Notes under the pieces: model-generated | What the model was told of the DNA's origin: nothing | Seen by the model: only the letters and a program-made list of their open reading frames with translations | The model's database searches: none | Assembly (NCBI RefSeq): GCF_036010485.1 | Contig: NZ_CP108568.1 | Span: 806,001 to 870,000, forward strand | DNA from: Streptomyces sp. NBC_01198 | GTDB lineage: Bacteria; Actinomycetota; Actinomycetes; Streptomycetales; Streptomycetaceae | Reading direction: 5' to 3' | Length of the DNA stretch: 64,000 nucleotides | Program-made: the position numbers and the translations under genes | Shown here: positions 27,011 to 36,449 of the stretch, one piece after another | Position numbering within the stretch: position 1 is the first letter of the stretch | How the letters are laid out: every line of letters begins with the position of its first letter

Positions 27011-27448
27011 CCAGAAAAGATCATATTCTTCGACTTTCCTCGCGTGCGCCATAAACGCGATTGCCTTGTGATCCATGACACACATGAAATTCACTGGATG
27101 CGCACTTTGCCTCGATCGTGCCCTTGTTCTCGAATCATTTGAATGCCAAAGTATTTCGGCATTCACATTTCAATCGTAGCGGGGGGTGAATGCGAAGAGT
27201 CACGTCCAGCGTTGACGGAATTATGTGCGAGCCGGGGAAAGATCGTTGCCGCACACAAGCGGAATTCACCGTACCGCGAGCTGGACGCGATCACTCCGAA
27301 TACGTGACGCGACGCATTGCCGCCGGATGCGGCCCGCCGCGCGCGCTCGGAGGAAAGTAGCGACCCTCTCATGTGCGCTGCGACATCGGCATGAGCAGGG
27401 CGGACCCGCTGCCGTCCGGCGCGGGAGATCCAAGGAGAGGGAATATTC
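27011..27448. other. Long AT-rich leader before the golvesin-domain gene
   Basis: About 440 bp with clearly lower GC between 27000 and 27200. An inverted repeat, GAATGCC-N10-GGCATTC, lies at 27141-27164. AAGGAGAGG at 27432-27440 is the Shine-Dalgarno of the next gene. No convincing ORF on either strand. Confidence 0.5.
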
Positions 27449-30400
27449 GTGCAATTGCATCGAAAAGCTGGGATCACGCTGGCGGCCTCGGCTGCCGGCT
27501 TACTCCTGGCCGCACTGGTGCCCATGTCCGCGGGTGCCACCACCCCCGACTCCACGCCGCAGTCCGCGGCCAAGGCCCCGACGGCCGCGAGGCCGGACCC
27601 GGCCGGCGTACCGGCGGGTGACAGGGCCGAGGCCCTGGGCAAGGACTGGGCGAAGTCGACCGACCGTGCGTGGACCACGACCGGCGACCAGACCGGCTTC
27701 CACGTCCTGGTCGCCGACGCCCGTAGCGGTTACACCTGGCGGACGGCTGCCACCCTCTCGGAACCGGGCCTGACGACAGACCAGTGGATCGGCAACGCCT
27801 GCGTCACCGGTTCGGGGAAGTACGCGGTGGCGGTCTACGCACCCCGCACCTTCACCAACACCCAAGAGCTCTTCGACCGCGGGGCGTTCACCGCGGTGGT
27901 GAACCTGGACACCGGAAAGGTCAGCAAGCTCTCGCTCAACGCCAGCCTGGCCTACTTCGATCCGGGGTGCGGCGCGGACGACACCGTCGTCGTCACGCAG
28001 GCGGCGGATGACGGCGACAGCGCGCAGACACAGCTGCAGACCGTCGATGCCCGTACGGCGAAGGTCGTCCGCACGGCGACCGTCAATGGGCAGGCCACCT
28101 CGGCGGTGCCGGTGGGCGACGACATCGTCACCGCCTCGGGTCCGCGCATCCTGCGCATCGCGAGCTCCGGAGCGAGCCGACTGGTCACCACCACCAGGAC
28201 CACCGCCTTCCGCCTCCATGCCGACGCCTCGGGCGGCGTCGACTACCTGGAGACGTCGGGGAGTTCGGGCAAGCAGGCGGAAGTGAAGCGGCTGGCCGGC
28301 AGCAAGGTCACCACGCTCGCCCGCGGCGATCTCGGCGCCATGGGCCTGGCCCAGGGCGTACACGGTCACGTGTACCTGACCGGAAGCTCCACGGCGGTCT
28401 CCGCACTGCCCGGCGAGATCAGCCGACTTGCCGTGCCGGCGGACGCCGGCGTCTCCACCCGGGGCGAACTGGCCCTGACACAGGCCACATCACAACACCT
28501 CGCCGCGAAGGTCGCGTCCCCGCTGGCTCAGGTCACCACCGGCGCGCCCGACCCGGTCGCCATCGAGGCGGTCGCCACCAGGACGAAGAAGAAGCTGTCC
28601 TTCACGGTGGCCGGGCAGGCTGCCGGAGCCGACGGCGGCAAGCCGTCGCCGATCCTCCCCTACGTGGTGGGCGGCGCGGCCGCCGCCCAGGACGCCCGAC
28701 CGAAGTCCACGCGGACGGCGGCGGCCGCGGCGGACCTCTCGACGGACCCGGTCGACCAGGACCGGTACTGCTCGGTCCCGCGCAACGACGTCGGCACCCA
28801 GGTCTACCAACCCACCCCGAACCAGGTCGAGTGGGCCGCCGATATGGCGATCAGGGGCCTGCTGACCTCGGCGAACATCAGCCGGCCGGCGGACTGGCGG
28901 CACTCGGGGCTGCCCGCCTGGACCCCGCAGGGGATGTTCCCGCCGCCCGGACTGACGACCGGTGGCCGGGTCCCTGCACAGGTGCTCCTCGGGATCCTGG
29001 CGCAGGAGTCCAACCTGTGGCAGGCGTCCTCGCACGCCGAACCGGGCGAGTACGGCAACCCGCTCGTCGGCAACTTCTACGGCGTCAACATCTACCCCGG
29101 GACCACGGGCTACGACCCGAACCTCATCTGGAAGATCGACTGGACGAAGGCCGACTGCGGCTACGGCATCGGCCAGGCCACCGACGGCATGCGCATCGCC
29201 GGTCACCCCAAGGACGGCGAGACCGTACTGCCGGCCACCCAGCAGCGGGCGGTCGCTCTGGACTACGCCACCAACATCGCCTACGCCGAGCGGATCCTGG
29301 AGCAGAAGTGGAACGAACTCCACGTGTCCGGGGCGTCCATCAAGCTCAACAACGACGATCCGGCCCGTCCGGAGAACTGGTTCGCCGCCGCGTGGAACTA
29401 CAACGAGGGCTACAACACGCCGGTCGCAGGCGGCCCGTGGGGTCTCGGCTGGGGAAACAACCCCGCCAACCCGAACTACCCGGCTGACCGCTCCCCCTTC
29501 CTCTACAACAACCACTACGCCGACGCGGCCTCGCCGCAGAAGTGGCCCTACGAGGAGAAGGTGATGGGCTGGGGCGGCTACCCGCTCGACACCGGACGCT
29601 CGTACGACGACAACGGCGTGCAGAACAGCGGCAACACGCACGGCTACTCGGCGGCCTGGTGGACGACTCTGGACAACCAGGCCACGTCGATCGAACCGCC
29701 GCTCTCCACCTTCTGCAACAGCAACAATGCCTGCAACTCGGCCACGCCGCCGGTCTGCCACGACGTCGCCTGCTACACCCAGCACTGGTACACCGCGTCG
29801 GTGACCTGGAAGAACTGCACGGCGACCGACCCAGGAAACGGAAAGTACAACCAGTGCGGCAACGAGTACCTGACCTACAAGACCGTCCGCAGCGAACCCG
29901 GCAGCGCCAACCCGCATCCCGGGCCCTGCGACGCCTCGGCGCTGCCCAGCGGAACCGTGATCGTGGATGACGTGCCGAACTCGGTGGCGTCCACCCGATG
30001 TGCGACGCGTGGCTGGAACAGCGGTGGCACCTTCTCGTGGTCCTTCCCCAAGGACGCGAACAACGCCTACGAGGCCAAGGAGGACCTTCACCAGATCGGC
30101 GGCGGCTTCGGCGGGCACTACTGGTTCTCGCACGGCCGGCAGCCGAACAACTGGGGCAACCTGCTGCTGACCAACGGCACGTGGACCCCGAACAGCCTGC
30201 CGGCACACGTGTACCAGATCCGGGCCTTCATGCCCTATCTGGGCAGCAAGACCAAGTCGGCCACCTACCAGATCACCTCGCCGGACGGCACGGTCTACAC
30301 GCGGACAGTCGATCAGAGCAAGGCGACGAACGACTGGGTCACGGTCGGCTACTACTACCTCGGCTCCAATGCCAAGGTCACCCTCACCAACGTCACCAAC

Positions 30401-31732
30401 GACAGCACGTCGGGCGACACGACGGTCGCCTACGACGCGCTCGCCTTCACCCCCATCGCCGGAACGTGGGAGCACCACACGTTCGACGCGGCCTCGATCT
30501 TCGCGTCGACCCAGAATCTGGACACCTCCGCACCGAGCTTCCTGAACACCCCGATGCGGAGTCGCCAGACGCTGTACGACTGGGCGCACTCGCGGACCGA
30601 AGGCGGCTCCTACGGGGGAACGCCGATGCAGGGTCTGACCAGCTTCCCCACCTGCGTGGGCGGTAACACCACCCAGTGCATCGGCCCGGCGCTCCGCAGC
30701 GCGGCCACCGCGTGGGCCGACGCCGTCGACAGAGCAGGGACCAGCAGCATCGCGGACTGGCTGGGATTCTCGAACCCCGCCCCGCCGCAGACGATCGACC
30801 CCTTCCACTCCTTCACCGACGACCATTCGTACAAGATCAAGACCCATATCGACGCCCAGTGGGTCACCGGGCCGGACGGAAAGATCGTCACCGGCACGCC
30901 GAACGTCACCTACACACCGCGCACCGGGGACACCGATATCGCGCCGTTCGTGAAGAACTTCATCCAGGCAACGGTCTCCGACTACGGAAGTCTCGGAGTC
31001 ACGCTGCCGGATCTCTCCTTCACCGCGACGGACCCCAACGTCTACGGGTCCACGGAAAGCGTGCCGAATCCGCTGTCGACAGGGATCACCCCGGGCAAGG
31101 CCTACATTCCCAAGCAGAATGACGCGGCGACCGACAGCAGCGGGAGGTGCGTCGACACCAAGATCGTCAGCGGCGGCAGCATCGGCTACCGCATGCTCAA
31201 CGGGCAGTCCACCACCGACGCCCACCTCAACGCCTGGGTCAACAAGCTCAAGGACCTGTCCTCGGCGGGGAAGGTGCCGCGGGAGGTGGCCGACACCGCC
31301 GGGGACATCTTCAGCACGTTCTTCCGCAGCGGCCTCACCAACGGATCGCTCTTCAACATGGCCCCGCCGATCTGGCAGAACGCGGCCATCGCGTTCTGTG
31401 TCGGTGGAACCGTCAACCAGATCCAGACCGCTCCGGACACGGACGACGACCCGGAGTACGGCCTGGTCTACCAGAGCCACATGCCCGACCTGTACCTGTA
31501 TCTCGACGGGCACATGGTGAACGAGAGCGGAGCCGCCGCGTCGGGTCCCGTCCAGCGGGGGGACTTCGACAATTTCTCCACGGGCGGCTACGGCGGATGC
31601 CAGTCGGTGGGCCGCGGTAACGGCGGAAATCCCTGGGACATCAGCCTCGACAGTTCGACCGATACCCGACCTGGCGGGTCCGGCTACTGCGACATGATGC
31701 CCCCGCCGCCGGTCTCCAGAGCTCAGCGGTAG
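27449..31732 (+). CDS. Giant secreted protein with SLT-like and golvesin-like domains
   Basis: A 1427-residue exported protein. Residues 1-30 are a Sec signal (GITLAASAAGLLLAALVP). About 60-400 form a propeller-like repeat region. Around 510-660, LLGILAQESNLWQ, CGYGIGQATDGM and AAWNYNEGYN form a lysozyme-like/SLT transglycosylase fold with the candidate acid Glu near 518. About 836-998 is a golvesin C-terminal-like domain beginning VIVDDVPNSVAS. The last 400 residues are of unknown type, with several Cys. It probably binds and cleaves peptidoglycan in the extracellular space; activity is inference. The GTG at 27449 has a strong AAGGAGAGG 8 nt upstream. Confidence 0.8.
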   Translation: MQLHRKAGITLAASAAGLLLAALVPMSAGATTPDSTPQSAAKAPTAARPDPAGVPAGDRAEALGKDWAKSTDRAWTTTGDQTGFHVLVADARSGYTWRTAATLSEPGLTTDQWIGNACVTGSGKYAVAVYAPRTFTNTQELFDRGAFTAVVNLDTGKVSKLSLNASLAYFDPGCGADDTVVVTQAADDGDSAQTQLQTVDARTAKVVRTATVNGQATSAVPVGDDIVTASGPRILRIASSGASRLVTTTRTTAFRLHADASGGVDYLETSGSSGKQAEVKRLAGSKVTTLARGDLGAMGLAQGVHGHVYLTGSSTAVSALPGEISRLAVPADAGVSTRGELALTQATSQHLAAKVASPLAQVTTGAPDPVAIEAVATRTKKKLSFTVAGQAAGADGGKPSPILPYVVGGAAAAQDARPKSTRTAAAAADLSTDPVDQDRYCSVPRNDVGTQVYQPTPNQVEWAADMAIRGLLTSANISRPADWRHSGLPAWTPQGMFPPPGLTTGGRVPAQVLLGILAQESNLWQASSHAEPGEYGNPLVGNFYGVNIYPGTTGYDPNLIWKIDWTKADCGYGIGQATDGMRIAGHPKDGETVLPATQQRAVALDYATNIAYAERILEQKWNELHVSGASIKLNNDDPARPENWFAAAWNYNEGYNTPVAGGPWGLGWGNNPANPNYPADRSPFLYNNHYADAASPQKWPYEEKVMGWGGYPLDTGRSYDDNGVQNSGNTHGYSAAWWTTLDNQATSIEPPLSTFCNSNNACNSATPPVCHDVACYTQHWYTASVTWKNCTATDPGNGKYNQCGNEYLTYKTVRSEPGSANPHPGPCDASALPSGTVIVDDVPNSVASTRCATRGWNSGGTFSWSFPKDANNAYEAKEDLHQIGGGFGGHYWFSHGRQPNNWGNLLLTNGTWTPNSLPAHVYQIRAFMPYLGSKTKSATYQITSPDGTVYTRTVDQSKATNDWVTVGYYYLGSNAKVTLTNVTNDSTSGDTTVAYDALAFTPIAGTWEHHTFDAASIFASTQNLDTSAPSFLNTPMRSRQTLYDWAHSRTEGGSYGGTPMQGLTSFPTCVGGNTTQCIGPALRSAATAWADAVDRAGTSSIADWLGFSNPAPPQTIDPFHSFTDDHSYKIKTHIDAQWVTGPDGKIVTGTPNVTYTPRTGDTDIAPFVKNFIQATVSDYGSLGVTLPDLSFTATDPNVYGSTESVPNPLSTGITPGKAYIPKQNDAATDSSGRCVDTKIVSGGSIGYRMLNGQSTTDAHLNAWVNKLKDLSSAGKVPREVADTAGDIFSTFFRSGLTNGSLFNMAPPIWQNAAIAFCVGGTVNQIQTAPDTDDDPEYGLVYQSHMPDLYLYLDGHMVNESGAAASGPVQRGDFDNFSTGGYGGCQSVGRGNGGNPWDISLDSSTDTRPGGSGYCDMMPPPPVSRAQR

Positions 31733-31741
31733 GATACGAAT

Positions 31742-31780
31742 CCGAATGGGGGACCGTTCACTGTGCGGTCCCCCATTCGG
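31742..31780. terminator. Perfect 15-bp hairpin after the golvesin-domain gene
   Basis: CCGAATGGGGGACCG and its exact complement CGGTCCCCCATTCGG flank a 9-nt loop, starting 9 bp after the stop. Confidence 0.8.
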
Positions 31781-31833
31781 GGAAACACTTCGGAGAATCG
31801 GCGAGACCCCTTGCGCAGCTTTGCAGGCACCAC

Positions 31834-32430
31834 ATGAAGAATCAGGACCGCGACACCGGCGTCGCGATTAGAGGCGGTTCGGTCCGAGTGCCGGTCCTCG
31901 CCACCCTTCCCACCGCCGGTGCGCTGTGTTCGCTGGTATTCGGTTTCTTCGACTCGACGTCCGGCGTGGCGACTTCGGCCGCCTGCGCGCTCCTCGTCGC
32001 AGCGCCGTCCGCGTGGGCGTTCGCCGAGAACCGGCGCATCCGCTCCTCGAACTCCGCGCTGTCCGGCGCGGCTTACCTGTCGGCCGCTCTCGCCGCGTTC
32101 ACCCTGCTGGTGCCCGTGGCGTCGGTGATGGCGATCGCCGCACGATCGCCGGCTCTCACGCTTGCCGGCTTCATGGCCGTCGTCCCGTCCTCCCTGACGT
32201 CATGGCTCGCCGTGCGCGGTGTCTCCGCCCTCCGGCGCGGCCACTGGTGGGGGGCGCTGATGACGACGGCGCCGGCCATCGGCTACGGCATCGTCGCCAC
32301 GTTGCTGACGACCGCCGACTCCGCCGTCTCCTGGACCGCGTTGCGGCTGGCCGGGGCGGCGCTCGTCGGCGTGTCCCTTCTCGACGTGGCGCTCGCGGTG
32401 ACCCCGGACCCCCGACCCCGTCAGGGGTGA
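31834..32430 (+). CDS. Small integral membrane protein of unknown function
   Basis: 198 residues with about five hydrophobic segments (near 25-45, 50-70, 80-105, 112-130, 145-185), short loops and no recognised motif. I do not recognise the family. The ATG at 31834 has only a weak AGG upstream. It follows a strong terminator, so it has its own promoter. Codon use matches the neighbours. It is convergent with the decayed permease remnant at 32452. Confidence 0.6.
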   Translation: MKNQDRDTGVAIRGGSVRVPVLATLPTAGALCSLVFGFFDSTSGVATSAACALLVAAPSAWAFAENRRIRSSNSALSGAAYLSAALAAFTLLVPVASVMAIAARSPALTLAGFMAVVPSSLTSWLAVRGVSALRRGHWWGALMTTAPAIGYGIVATLLTTADSAVSWTALRLAGAALVGVSLLDVALAVTPDPRPRQG

Positions 32431-32451
32431 GCCATCACGTCGCCACGTGCG

Positions 32452-32715
32452 TCAGCGCCGCGGCGCGTCCAGCGGCTCGGTCCGTGCCGCCCGCAGCGCC
32501 GGGTTGTCTCGCCGGTACGCTCGATCACCGCCACGAGTGTGGTGTTGGCGATGCCGACCGCCCCCACGATCAGGCAGATCGCCGCCAGGACCAGGAAGAG
32601 TCCCGACAGGTCGGTGCCGACCGCGTCGCGCAGCGAGTGCGGGTCGGCGGCGGAACAGCCTTGAGGATCCGCGGGTTGTCCGGGCGCAGCGCCAGCGGCG
32701 CCCGGTGCGCGACGT
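32452..32715 (-). pseudogene. Decayed FtsX/MacB-type ABC permease C-terminus
   Basis: Three pieces of one permease lie in different minus-strand frames. LALRPDNPRILKAVPPP (about 32650-32700) is followed after a frameshift near 32650 by LRDAVGTDLSGLFLVLAAIC and GAVGIANTTLVAVIERTGE. After a deletion near 32508 comes PALRAARTEPLDAPRR and a stop at 32452. The conserved middle of the FtsX core and everything upstream are missing. It is a relic with at least two lesions, wedged between two intact genes. Confidence 0.75.
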
Positions 32716-32718
32716 GCG

Positions 32719-34257
32719 TCAGGCGCCGACCGGCGTGGCACCGGCGTCGCTGTCCGTGTCGGGGTCGGCGTCGGGGTCGGGGTCGGCGTCGGGGTCGGCG
32801 CCCGACAGGTACTCCTCCGAGATCTCCTTGGGCCCGAAGGGCCAGACCTTCTCGTAGCGGGACCACAGCGCGAAGGCCACGGCCCCGAGGGCCACCCAGG
32901 CCAGCGACCACTCGATGGGGTGGCGGCCGGGTGAGTTCTTGTCGGCGTAGCCGTAGATGACGATCCAGCCGACCAGCGCGATGATCGCCGGCGCCGGGTA
33001 GAGCCACATCCGGTACGGGCGGCGCAGCCCGGGCTGGCGGCGGCGCAAAACGCCGACGGCGAGGATCTGGGCGAGCGCCTGGACGATCACCATCACCGTG
33101 GTGAGCAACTGGATCAGGGTCTGCAGGTCGGTGTGCCGGCCGATCAGGAAGCCGCCCGCGGTGACCACGCCCATGGTGGCCAGCCCCCATACCGGGAAGC
33201 GGTGGCTGGCATGGAGCCGCCCGTACGGCCGGAAGAAGACGCGCTCGCGCGCGGCGTCGTACGGCACGCGGGACCCGCCCAGCAGGCCGGTGAAGACCGA
33301 GGCGAACGCGGTGATCAGGATGAGCACCGTCACGGTGTCCGCGGCGCCCTTGCCCCAGGTCTTCTCCAGCACCGCGGAGGCGACTGAGGTGGACGCGATG
33401 TCGTGCGGGTCGAGCATCCGGTGCCAGTCGACGACGCCGAGGGTGCCGATCTGGAGCATCACGTAGATCGCCATGATGCCGAGGATCGAGTAGATGATGG
33501 AGCGCGGCAGCACCCTGCCGGGGTTCTTGATCTCCGCGCCCATGTAGGCGGTGGTGTTGTAGCCGAGGTAGTCGTAGATACCGATGGTCAGACCGCCGGC
33601 GAAGCCGGTCCAGAAGTGACCGGTGGTCAGCGCGAAGGCATGCGCGGGGTAGGTGAAGGCCAGGTGGCCGGAGAAGTTGCTCGCCGCGGCGACGATCACC
33701 AGCAGGACCGACACGATCATCACCACCCACATCACCGCGGTGATCTTGGCGATGTGCTCGATGCCGCGCCACAGCAGCGCGACCACCACCGCGATCACCG
33801 CGAGGCCCACCAGGTCGCCGGTGGTGCTGCCCATGTGCGGGGCGAGGTAGCCGAGGTACTGCACGAAGCCGACCACACCGGTGGACATGATCAGCGGGAT
33901 GAAGAGCATGGCCGTCCACACGAAGAGGAACGGCATGAGCTTTCCGCTGCGGTACTGGAACGCTTGCCGCAGGTAGACGTAACTGCCGCCCGAACCCGGC
34001 ATGGACGCGCCCAGCTCCGCCCACACCAGGCCGTCGGCGAGGGCCAGCAGGGCGCCGGCCACGAAGCCGATCACCGCCTGCGGCCCGCCGAAGGCCCCCA
34101 CCATCAAGGGGATGGTGACGAAGGGGCCGATGCCGCACATCTGACTCATGTTGATCGCGGTGGCCTGGAACGGGCCGATACGGCGGACGAAACCGCCGGG
34201 TGGCGGCGGACCGCCGGACGTTCGCCCGGACGGGCTGGCTGACGGGTGAGCGCACAT
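32719..34257 (-). CDS. APC-superfamily amino acid/polyamine permease
   Basis: A 512-residue transporter with about 12 TM helices. The first helix contains the APC unwound-helix motif in INMSQMCGIGPFVTIP, and GSGGSYVYLRQAF follows TM2, as in amino-acid permeases. It imports or exchanges amino acids or amines; the substrate is unknown. The C-terminus is an acidic Asp-Pro-Asp-Ala repeat tail. The ATG at 34257 has GGGAG 6 nt upstream. It is divergent from the ROK regulator, which probably controls it. Confidence 0.88.
   Translation of the reverse strand: MCAHPSASPSGRTSGGPPPPGGFVRRIGPFQATAINMSQMCGIGPFVTIPLMVGAFGGPQAVIGFVAGALLALADGLVWAELGASMPGSGGSYVYLRQAFQYRSGKLMPFLFVWTAMLFIPLIMSTGVVGFVQYLGYLAPHMGSTTGDLVGLAVIAVVVALLWRGIEHIAKITAVMWVVMIVSVLLVIVAAASNFSGHLAFTYPAHAFALTTGHFWTGFAGGLTIGIYDYLGYNTTAYMGAEIKNPGRVLPRSIIYSILGIMAIYVMLQIGTLGVVDWHRMLDPHDIASTSVASAVLEKTWGKGAADTVTVLILITAFASVFTGLLGGSRVPYDAARERVFFRPYGRLHASHRFPVWGLATMGVVTAGGFLIGRHTDLQTLIQLLTTVMVIVQALAQILAVGVLRRRQPGLRRPYRMWLYPAPAIIALVGWIVIYGYADKNSPGRHPIEWSLAWVALGAVAFALWSRYEKVWPFGPKEISEEYLSGADPDADPDPDADPDTDSDAGATPVGA
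32755..32800. repeat. Short tandem GTCGGG-type repeats in the permease tail
   Basis: Alternating GTCGGG and GTCGGC units encode the DPDADPDP-type acidic tail of the permease. Such short repeats are prone to slippage, so length variation between strains is expected. Confidence 0.7.
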
Positions 34258-34302
34258 GAAGGCTCCCTGGACCGGTGGGATCGCGGGCACGATGCGGCGC
34301 TC

Positions 34303-34325
34303 AAGTTAAGTTCCTTTACTAATAG
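34303..34325. promoter_or_regulatory. AT-rich candidate ROK operator
   Basis: TTAAGTTCCTTTACTAA, an imperfect TTA/TAA palindrome, lies in the 120-bp gap between divergent permease and ROK genes and is strikingly AT-rich for this genome. AT-rich imperfect palindromes are typical ROK-repressor sites. Confidence 0.55.
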
Positions 34326-34381
34326 CGTCAAGAGGGTGCGCCGCACCGACCTGCGCCCGGCTGTCCGGACGATGGGTGACA

Positions 34382-35584
34382 ATGCCCTTCATGACCAGCA
34401 GCGACGGCGCGGGCGGGCGGCCCTGGGACGGGCACGAGAGCGGCGCCCGGCCCTGGAACCAGCAGCGGCTGCGCAGTTCCAACGAGCGCCTGCTGCTTGA
34501 GCAGTTGCGCGCCGCCCCCGCCTCCCGCGCCCAGCTCGCCCGCACCACCGGGCTGTCCAAGCCCACCGTCTCCAGCGCGCTGGCCGCCCTGGAAGCGGCC
34601 GGGCTGGTCCGCGAGGCCGGCCACCACGTCCCCGAGCGCGGCAGGTCCGCCGTCCTCTACTCCCCCGACCCGTCGGCCGGTTACGCGGTCGGCATCGACA
34701 TCGGCCGGGCCTGGCTGCGGGTGGCGCTGGCCGACCTCGACGGCTCGGTGGTCGCCCGCGGCGACGTCCGCAACCGGGCCCGCACGTCGGCGGCGATGGC
34801 CGATCTGGTGGTCGCCACCGCGCACCGGGTGGTCGCCGAGTCCGCGGTGCCCGCGGCGAAGGTCGTGCACGCGGTCGTCGGCACCCCCGGTGTCTACGAC
34901 GCGGCCGCACGCCGGGTCCGCTACGCCCTGCACCTGCCGGGCTGGGGCCGCGCCGGGCTCTTCGACCGGATGCGCGACGAGTTGGGCATGCCGCTCGCCG
35001 TCCACAACGACGCGAACCTCGCCGCCCTCGGCGAGCACTCCTTCGGCGTCGGCGCCGGCAGCAGGCTCTTCGTCTACGTGATGATCGGCACCGGCCTCGG
35101 CATGGGCATCGTCGCCGACGGCCGGCCCTTCACCGGGGCGAACGGCGCCGCCGGGGAGATCGGCTTCCTGCCCTGGCCCGGCCGCGAACCGGGCACCCTG
35201 GAGGACACCGTCTCGGCCGACGCGGTGGTCCGCGCCGCCCGCGCGCTCGGCATGACCGGCACGCTCACCGCCAAGTCCGTCTTCGACGCGGCACGTTCCG
35301 GCTCCCCCGCCGCGGTCGCCGCGGTCCGCCAGGAGGGCGAGCGGCTCGCGCACACCGTGGCCGCGGTCGCCGCCGTCCTGGACCCCGATCTCGTCGTACT
35401 CGGCGGCGGCGTCGGCCACAGCGCCGACCTGCTGCTCGACACGGTCCGCGACACCCTGCGCCGGCTCACCCCGCTGCGGCCCCGGGTCGTGGCCAGCGCG
35501 CTGGGCGAGGACGCGGTCCTCCTCGGCGCCGTCGCCACCGCCCGGGCCACCGCTCGGGACGTGGTCTTCGCCCAGCGCCTGTGA
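34382..35584 (+). CDS. ROK-family transcriptional regulator
   Basis: About 400 residues. An N-terminal winged helix (ASRAQLARTTGLSKPTVSSA) is joined to a ROK sugar-kinase-like domain: ATPase-type DIGRAWLRVALADLDG, a VGTPGVYD loop, a VHNDANLAALGE segment and LGGGVGHSADLL. The Cys-rich zinc motif of many ROK proteins is not seen; in its place the GANGAAGEIGFLPWPGREPG stretch has no Cys. ROK repressors usually sense sugars. Start options are GTG 34376, ATG 34382 and ATG 34391; none has a clear Shine-Dalgarno. Confidence 0.87.
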   Translation: MPFMTSSDGAGGRPWDGHESGARPWNQQRLRSSNERLLLEQLRAAPASRAQLARTTGLSKPTVSSALAALEAAGLVREAGHHVPERGRSAVLYSPDPSAGYAVGIDIGRAWLRVALADLDGSVVARGDVRNRARTSAAMADLVVATAHRVVAESAVPAAKVVHAVVGTPGVYDAAARRVRYALHLPGWGRAGLFDRMRDELGMPLAVHNDANLAALGEHSFGVGAGSRLFVYVMIGTGLGMGIVADGRPFTGANGAAGEIGFLPWPGREPGTLEDTVSADAVVRAARALGMTGTLTAKSVFDAARSGSPAAVAAVRQEGERLAHTVAAVAAVLDPDLVVLGGGVGHSADLLLDTVRDTLRRLTPLRPRVVASALGEDAVLLGAVATARATARDVVFAQRL

Positions 35585-35605
35585 GGACCCGCCGGCCCGC
35601 ACCAG

Positions 35606-35629
35606 CGCCGGTCGCGGCCGGGACCGGCG
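35606..35629. terminator. 8-bp hairpin after the ROK gene
   Basis: CGCCGGTC and GACCGGCG pair around an 8-nt loop, 21 bp past the ROK stop and before the convergent TetR gene end. Confidence 0.5.
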
Positions 35630-35726
35630 TCGCCGGATCCGCCCCGGACGCCGAACCGGCCGAACGGCTCCACCCGGTCGCCCGGGAGCGCCTGCGCTGA
35701 AGCACCGTCAGGCCGGCCCGCGAGGG

Positions 35727-36362
35727 TCATCCGCGGGCGGCCGCGGACTCCACCAGGCGCACCAGGTCGTCGAGGTCGGCCTCGAACTCGGCGTCCCAGT
35801 CGACCGGTGGGTCCAGCCAGGCGGCGACCGCGCTGTGGCCGGGCAGGTCCCGCTGCGGGTGCCGGCCGCGGCGGCCCCGGGGGTCGAGGGTGCCAGGGCC
35901 GAAGCGGCCGCCCGCCTCCGAGGCGATCCAGCCGAGCACATACGTGCTCACCAGCCGCTCCAGCCGCGGGACATGGGCCCGCGGCACCCCCGCGTCGAGC
36001 AGGGCGCGGTAGAACAGGTCAACCAGGGCGACCGCGTCGGGCGCCACCGCGGGGCGGGAGAAGAGCAGCGAGGCCGCCCACGGGTGGCCTGCGGCCAGGC
36101 CGCGCGCGGCGGTGGCGAAGGCCCGCATCCGCGTCCGCCAGTCCGCCGCGTCCGCCATCTCCGGCGCCCCCTGCCTCACGGTGGACAGCAGCCGGCCCAG
36201 CATCGCGTCGAGCAGCCCCGCCTTGTCCCCGACGTGCGGGTAGAGGGCCATCGGGGTGACGCCCACCGCCGTGGCGACCGCCCGCATCGACACCCCTGCC
36301 AGGCCGCGCTCGTCGGCCAGGGCCACCGCGGCGTCCAGGATCTCTTCCCGTTTTCCCGTCAT
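35727..36362 (-). CDS. TetR-family repressor beside an ABC-2 exporter
   Basis: A 211-residue TetR regulator. The N-terminal helix-turn-helix reads VSMRAVATAVGVTPMALYPH (about 24-43), and the C-terminal ligand domain is of the TetR_C type with hydrophobic helices. It is divergent from the ABC genes at 36450-38172, which it most likely represses. The ATG at 36362 lacks a spaced Shine-Dalgarno; TACAGT lies 8 nt upstream, which suggests a leaderless transcript. Long upstream open extensions are antisense to the ABC gene and are not coding. Confidence 0.9.
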   Translation of the reverse strand: MTGKREEILDAAVALADERGLAGVSMRAVATAVGVTPMALYPHVGDKAGLLDAMLGRLLSTVRQGAPEMADAADWRTRMRAFATAARGLAAGHPWAASLLFSRPAVAPDAVALVDLFYRALLDAGVPRAHVPRLERLVSTYVLGWIASEAGGRFGPGTLDPRGRRGRHPQRDLPGHSAVAAWLDPPVDWDAEFEADLDDLVRLVESAAARG

Positions 36363-36366
36363 GCCT

Positions 36367-36395
36367 CTACACTGTAGATCTATACGATGTAGATC
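36367..36395. promoter_or_regulatory. TetR operator candidates at the divergent promoter
   Basis: CTACA-C-TGTAG is an 11-bp palindrome (36367-36377). TGTAGATC occurs as a direct repeat at 36373 and 36388 with a 15-bp period, and 36378-36394 is a near-palindrome (ATCTA...TAGAT). They overlap the putative -10 (36376-36371) of the TetR gene. Confidence 0.65.
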
Positions 36396-36449
36396 ATTTA
36401 CACCCGGGCCGGCCTGCGGGCCGGGGATCCGGGGACGGGGTGGTGGGCG

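Noticed and set aside
28490-31513. Long minus-strand open frame opposite the golvesin-domain gene
   Set aside because: Low-complexity Val/Arg/Gly composition typical of the complementary strand of high-GC genes; the opposite strand has a signal peptide, strong RBS and domains.
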